This document shows positions 59,931 through 64,000 of a stretch of 64,000 bases of DNA, in pieces. The notes under the pieces are model-generated. The model ran no database searches and was not told where the DNA came from. It was given only the letters and a program-made list of their open reading frames with translations. Position 1 is the first letter of the stretch; each line of letters opens with the position of its first letter. The stretch covers positions 1 to 64,000 of the forward strand of contig MEOE01000001.1 of assembly GCA_001768565.1 (NCBI GenBank). The letters run 5' to 3'. Source of the stretch: Bacteroidetes bacterium GWF2_33_16 (GTDB lineage Bacteria > Bacteroidota > Bacteroidia > Bacteroidales > UBA12077). A program made the position numbers and the translations under genes.

Positions 59931-60836
59931 TTATATTAATTTACCCAATATCATCAGTACTCCAAAAAATATAAGCAATGATACTGACGACAAAGTAAAA
60001 ATAAACTGAGCATTATGGCTCATTCTGTAACGAGCTGTAAATGACTCAAGTAACCCAACTGATACTGCAAATAAAGATTGAATTACAAGAAAAATAGGTA
60101 TTGAATAATAGAGTGGCAAACTACCAAAATAAAGATTGGCAATTAATGCACCATACATAGCAAATTTAAGGTTTGTGGCATGCAAGATTAATCCAAGATC
60201 GAAACCACTATTATCGAGAATCATTACTTCATGAATCATTGTAAGTTCAAGGTGAGTTTTTGGATCATCGATAGGCATACGGCTATTTTCTATCATTGCA
60301 ATCATAACCAAAACAAAAGTGGCCATTACACCCAAAGCATAAGAAATATATGATCCAAAATGGAATGTCATAAATATCTCGTGAAATGATGTGTAGCCAG
60401 TTAACAGAGCGAGTGATCCCATAAGCAAGAAGAAAGCTGGTTCGGCTAGCATTGAGTATAATGCTTCGCGGCTTGCTCCCATTCCCTCAAAACTACTACC
60501 TGTGTCGAGCGCAGATATAATGCTGAAAAACTTTCCGATTGCTAATACATATGCAAAGAATACAAAATCTCCTTCGAAAGATATTATTCCCTTGTACTGT
60601 CCAAAAGGTATTACCAATATAGCCATAATTACTGAAGCAAAATAAATACTAGGGGCGATCTGAAAAATGAAACTGGTGGTTTGGCTATAAACAGCTCCTT
60701 TTTTAAACAACCGGAAAATATCTTTCATAGGCTGAAATATTCCTGGACCTTTGCGACCCGATGCAATACTTTTTGTGCGAATTACTATACCCGTAAAAAA
60801 GAAGCTTACCAAAACTATTAGTATAAAGCTTATCAT
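59931..60836 (-). CDS. Ehr membrane subunit (HyfC/NuoH type)
   Basis: The 301-residue protein has eight transmembrane helices and NuoH-family blocks: SIASGRKGPGIFQPMKDIFRLFKKGAVYSQTTSFIFQIAPSIYF near the start, then SFEGMGASREALYSMLAEPAFFLL, MIENSRMPIDDPKTHLELTMIHEVMILDNSG and ESFTARYRMSHNAQFIF. These polar loops form the quinone-like cavity and the link to the hydrophilic arm in the superfamily. It lies 3 bp after the HyfB-like gene and belongs to the same transcript. Confidence 0.85.
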   Translation of the reverse strand: MISFILIVLVSFFFTGIVIRTKSIASGRKGPGIFQPMKDIFRLFKKGAVYSQTTSFIFQIAPSIYFASVIMAILVIPFGQYKGIISFEGDFVFFAYVLAIGKFFSIISALDTGSSFEGMGASREALYSMLAEPAFFLLMGSLALLTGYTSFHEIFMTFHFGSYISYALGVMATFVLVMIAMIENSRMPIDDPKTHLELTMIHEVMILDNSGFDLGLILHATNLKFAMYGALIANLYFGSLPLYYSIPIFLVIQSLFAVSVGLLESFTARYRMSHNAQFIFTLSSVSLLIFFGVLMILGKLI

Positions 60837-60839
60837 GAT

Positions 60840-62870
60840 TTATAAGTTATTTAAAAATTTAAATACTGAAATTACTAAGCTATATATCTGTGGAACTGCT
60901 ATTATAAGTGTAATAAATACAGCTCCATATAAAATATACATTTGAGGTTTTCCACTTTGCAGTATGCTGAAATAATTTAAGAAATGTTTGAGTTGCCTAA
61001 TTGGGTGACTAATAAACATTTCTTCTATTTTGTCTTTTGGATGTGTTTCGTGCCATGCTTTACCAGGAAAAACACCCTTCAAGTCCCTTTTGAACTTATG
61101 AACGGAAAATAAAGGCTCGGCTAGCTTTCTATAATTTCGAACAAAAGAACTTGCAGTATATTGCATTTTGCTCGTTTGACCTATATAACCACATCCCCAT
61201 GTAGAAGACATTCTGTATTGATTTGATATTGTAAATTTCTTTCTTATAAAGAATACTACTCCTACTATACCAATAAAAAGCAAAGAAACATATCCAATTT
61301 GCGAAATCGTTTTTGAGATTGATGTTTCTAAAGGCAAATAGTCTATTGATTTAATTCCTGTTAATTGAGAAACTGGTAGCGACAATGCTTTTAAAAATAC
61401 TGTTGGGAAAATACCGATAGTTAAAATCAAAATAACAATTAAAAACATGGGTAGCCTCTTTGCAAAGCTACTTTCCTGTGGTTGATGGTGAAATAAATGT
61501 CTGGGAGAGCCAAGAAATATGGTGCCAAATGCTTTAGTAAAACAAAAAATTGCTAATCCACCAATAAGTACAAGTCCAAATATTGAGAATATAAAGAACA
61601 TTAGATTTAGAAAAGTAGCATTGTGTATTCCATTAAAAATACCACTATATATAATAAATTCCGAAACAAAACCATTGAAGGGAGGCAATCCGCAAATAGC
61701 GAGCGATGCAATCAAAAACAAAAAGGCTGTTTGAGCCATGTTCTTTCCAAGACCACCTAATTGCTCAATGTTTACTGTATGGGCTGACTGGTAAATATTT
61801 CCTGCTCCATAAAATAAAAGCGATTTAAATAAGGAATGATTAAGCGTATGTAACAATGCACCAGAGAATCCGAGTATAGAAAGCATATTATTTTCGATAC
61901 CTAAACCTATACAGCCTAGACCTATTCCAATACCAATAATTCCTATATTTTCGATACTATGGTAGGCAAGCAATCTTTTCAGATTATGTTGCAAAATGGC
62001 CAACATCACACCATAAATTCCTGAAATTATCGAGATAAATAAAATAAAATATCCAATAGCAAGGTAGTCAGTTCTAATTAAGAAAATCATTCGAAGAATT
62101 CCATAGATACCAATCTTTATTATTACTCCCGACATGATTCCTGATATATGTGCAGGAGCAGCCGGGTGAGCTAAAGGAAGCCATGTATGAAAGGGAACAA
62201 AACCTGCCTTAATAGCAAATCCAATAAAAAGACAAATCATTAAAACTAAACCACCAAAAGCGGTTGTGGAATTTGCAAAATCTTTTATTGCAATAAAATC
62301 GAATGAACCAGTTCTATAGAAAACCCATATAAAACTTAATGTTAGTAATAGTATACTTACATGTGACTGTATTAAATAGTTGATCCCAGCTTTTAAGGTT
62401 TTTGCACTATAACTTTCGAAAATCACAAGAAAAAATGCTGATAAAGCCATAATTTCCCATGTAATAATAAAAACAAGGCTGTTTTGAACAGAACAAACAG
62501 CTATAAGAGAGGTATGGGCCAAAATGTAGCTTATCCAGTGCAACGATAAATTTGATTTTTGCTTTTTATAAGCTTGCATATAGCTTATTCCATAAATTAT
62601 TCCTGTAATAAATGTGAAATTAATTGTTAAAATGAACCAGGCCGAAAGAGCATCAATCCTGACAGGAATGATTGAAGTAACCAATGTGCCTGATAAAATT
62701 ATTTCGGTCGACTCGCCTGTTAATGCTTTAATGGATGGAATACTGCTAAGAATGCTAACAATAATAACCGAAATCAGAGGAATAATACCTTTCACTTCTG
62801 AGCGCAAAAATGGTATTATCAACAATGATAAAAAAACAACTACCAGTATAGCATAGATAATAATCATCAA
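60840..62870 (-). CDS. Ehr membrane subunit, antiporter-like (HyfB type, copy 2)
   Basis: A 676-residue protein with about 14 to 16 transmembrane helices, homologous to HyfB/NuoL: NSLVFIITWEIMALSAFFLVIFE, GLVLMICLFIGFAIKAGFVPFHTWLPLAHPAAPAHISGIMSGVIIKIGIYG, LLAYHSIENIGIIGIGIGLGCIG, FNGFVSEFIIYSGIFNG. It has the C-terminal extension of HyfB, including STWGCGY and a last transmembrane helix. The next gene (62867-) encodes a paralogue with the same ending; ATGA overlap of 4 bp shows translational coupling. Confidence 0.85.
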   Translation of the reverse strand: MMIIIYAILVVVFLSLLIIPFLRSEVKGIIPLISVIIVSILSSIPSIKALTGESTEIILSGTLVTSIIPVRIDALSAWFILTINFTFITGIIYGISYMQAYKKQKSNLSLHWISYILAHTSLIAVCSVQNSLVFIITWEIMALSAFFLVIFESYSAKTLKAGINYLIQSHVSILLLTLSFIWVFYRTGSFDFIAIKDFANSTTAFGGLVLMICLFIGFAIKAGFVPFHTWLPLAHPAAPAHISGIMSGVIIKIGIYGILRMIFLIRTDYLAIGYFILFISIISGIYGVMLAILQHNLKRLLAYHSIENIGIIGIGIGLGCIGLGIENNMLSILGFSGALLHTLNHSLFKSLLFYGAGNIYQSAHTVNIEQLGGLGKNMAQTAFLFLIASLAICGLPPFNGFVSEFIIYSGIFNGIHNATFLNLMFFIFSIFGLVLIGGLAIFCFTKAFGTIFLGSPRHLFHHQPQESSFAKRLPMFLIVILILTIGIFPTVFLKALSLPVSQLTGIKSIDYLPLETSISKTISQIGYVSLLFIGIVGVVFFIRKKFTISNQYRMSSTWGCGYIGQTSKMQYTASSFVRNYRKLAEPLFSVHKFKRDLKGVFPGKAWHETHPKDKIEEMFISHPIRQLKHFLNYFSILQSGKPQMYILYGAVFITLIIAVPQIYSLVISVFKFLNNL

Positions 62871-64000
62871 ATAATATTAAATAACGTTCCTAAAAATATT
62901 AAAACAATAAAAAACAAACCATAAATAATATACATCTGTGTACTACCATTTTGAACAAACTGAAAAAGATTCATGAAGTATTGAATCTGATTTGTTATTT
63001 TTTCGATAATCCTACTCTCAAAAAAATCAGTATAATAGGCTGAATGAGTTCTTTTTTCTGGAAAAACCTCATTCGATTCTAGTTCTGTATATTTTTTCTT
63101 TTCGGTAACAATAAATCCCAACAATTTACCAAGTGTTTTCGAATACGATTTGCCGGTATATTGCATTGATGCTCTTGGTGCTACATAACCACAACCCCAG
63201 GTAGGAGATTTCTGGGTAAGGTTTTTATTCATAAATAATGATCGAATAAAATAAACCAGAACAATCAGAATAAGAAATACTGCTGCATATATACCTACAG
63301 TTGATAAGCTATGTATAAAAGGATTAAGTGTATCTATATTATTAATTGCAAATTTTGGAAAAGAAGCAATTATAATTTGAGATGTGTATGAAAAAAAGAA
63401 TGCTGGAAAAATTCCAATGCCTAGCATTATAGCAATTATTATATACTGAGGTAACCGCATTGAGAATGATACTTCATTAGGTTCAGCATGTAATTCGGTA
63501 CGTTGAGAACCTAAGAAAATGGTTCCAAAGCTTTTTGTAAATACTAATATTGAAAGCCCTCCAATAATTGATAATCCTGAAAAAGAAATAATAATAAGTA
63601 TAACATGATAAATATTTGAAGAGTTTATGCCTTCAAGCATTCCTTTATAAATAATAAATTCAGAAATAAAACCATTAAATGGAGGTAATCCACCAATGGC
63701 TAGTGCCCCAATTAAGAAAAAAAATGCTGTTTGAGGCATTTTATGGATTAATCCACCAAGTTTTTCCATATCACGGGTATGGGTTTGTTGGTATATCGAT
63801 CCTGCAGAGAAGAATAATAACGATTTGAATAATGAGTGATTCAGAGTATGCAAGAGCGCACCTCCAAAACCCAATAAAATCATTATGGTGTTTCCTTTGC
63901 CTAATCCAATTAGTCCTAAACCAATACCAATACCAACTATACCAACATTTTCGATAGTACAATATGCTAGCATCCTCTTAAAATCACGATGAACAGCCGA
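62867..64000 (-). CDS. Ehr membrane subunit, antiporter-like (HyfB type, copy 1), incomplete at the window edge
   Basis: At least 378 residues of the C-terminal part are present; the frame stays open to the window end (SAVHRDFKRMLAYCTIENVG), so the N terminus lies beyond 64000. It is a paralogue of the next gene in the operon: MLAYCTIENVGIVGIGIGLGLIGLG, LNHSLFKSLLFFSAGSIYQ, GGLPPFNGFISEFIIYKGML and the C-terminal TWGCGYVAPRASMQYTG. Two HyfB-like subunits in one complex mean two ion channels of this kind besides HyfF. Confidence 0.82.
   Translation of the reverse strand, partial: SAVHRDFKRMLAYCTIENVGIVGIGIGLGLIGLGKGNTIMILLGFGGALLHTLNHSLFKSLLFFSAGSIYQQTHTRDMEKLGGLIHKMPQTAFFFLIGALAIGGLPPFNGFISEFIIYKGMLEGINSSNIYHVILIIISFSGLSIIGGLSILVFTKSFGTIFLGSQRTELHAEPNEVSFSMRLPQYIIIAIMLGIGIFPAFFFSYTSQIIIASFPKFAINNIDTLNPFIHSLSTVGIYAAVFLILIVLVYFIRSLFMNKNLTQKSPTWGCGYVAPRASMQYTGKSYSKTLGKLLGFIVTEKKKYTELESNEVFPEKRTHSAYYTDFFESRIIEKITNQIQYFMNLFQFVQNGSTQMYIIYGLFFIVLIFLGTLFNII

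Overview
The window is AT-rich DNA from a Bacteroidota bacterium, most likely a Bacteroidales/Marinilabiliales-type or related environmental lineage. Evidence: TTTG-N20-TAnnTTTG promoter-like sites, few Shine-Dalgarno sequences, tandem TPR/PD40/OmpA proteins resembling the type IX secretion protein PorE, a FISUMP protein, a YqgE protein, and a neighbouring amn and holA pair. There are no rRNA or tRNA genes, no CRISPR array and no recognisable transposase or integrase.

Layout. 1-10.9 kb: mostly minus-strand single genes and short operons: a subclass B1 metallo-beta-lactamase behind an SDR/DUF2867 protein, a CPBP protease, DUF4256, a lipoprotein, a serine hydrolase, a FISUMP protein, and a flavodoxin/NmrA/membrane-protein operon placed behind a Crp/Fnr-type regulator with well-positioned palindromic operators. 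10.9-27.7 kb: accessory DNA. Single unrelated genes (SnoaL-like lipoprotein and its broken copy, AraC regulator with a three-gene membrane operon, lipoprotein prolyl iminopeptidase, B12-type radical SAM protein, SEFIR-ankyrin protein, SIR2-nucleotidyltransferase fusion, HNH protein) are separated by spacers filled with a family of short palindromic repeats. The repeat modules are CTCAGGCGAACTGAG, GGACAnnATGTCC plus GCTAGCTGG, TGTCTCAGGC...AAGACA and CCCGATA...TATCGGG. Fourteen copies of the first module all lie in one orientation. 27.7-30.4 kb: three one-gene units, each bracketed by matching inverted ends and separated by long imperfect palindromes; this looks like integron cassettes (attC-like) without an integrase. 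30.5-35.5 kb: a minus-strand operon of seven mostly unrecognised genes around a cytosolic ComEC-like metallo-beta-lactamase-fold enzyme.

35.9-55 kb: conserved chromosomal genes: a two-domain glycosyltransferase, a dihydrolipoamide acyltransferase, three tandem PD40 proteins, a GNAT enzyme, an HsdR-N-like nuclease-fold protein, AMP nucleosidase, holA, rhomboid, gmhB, a class IV aminotransferase, yqgE and an NhaC-family antiporter. 55-64 kb: a minus-strand operon for a membrane complex of the Hyf/Ech/complex I superfamily. Its large and small subunits have lost the cysteines for the NiFe site and the proximal iron-sulfur cluster, so it fits the energy-converting hydrogenase-related (Ehr) class rather than a hydrogenase. 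A four-helix-bundle (S23-type) gene with its own low-complexity repeat sits inside that operon.

The strongest candidates for undescribed biology are the SIR2-nucleotidyltransferase fusion beside the SEFIR-ankyrin gene, the attC-like single-gene units, the seven-gene MBL operon, and the same-orientation palindromic repeat family. All functional statements rest on motif reading by eye; no database search was run.
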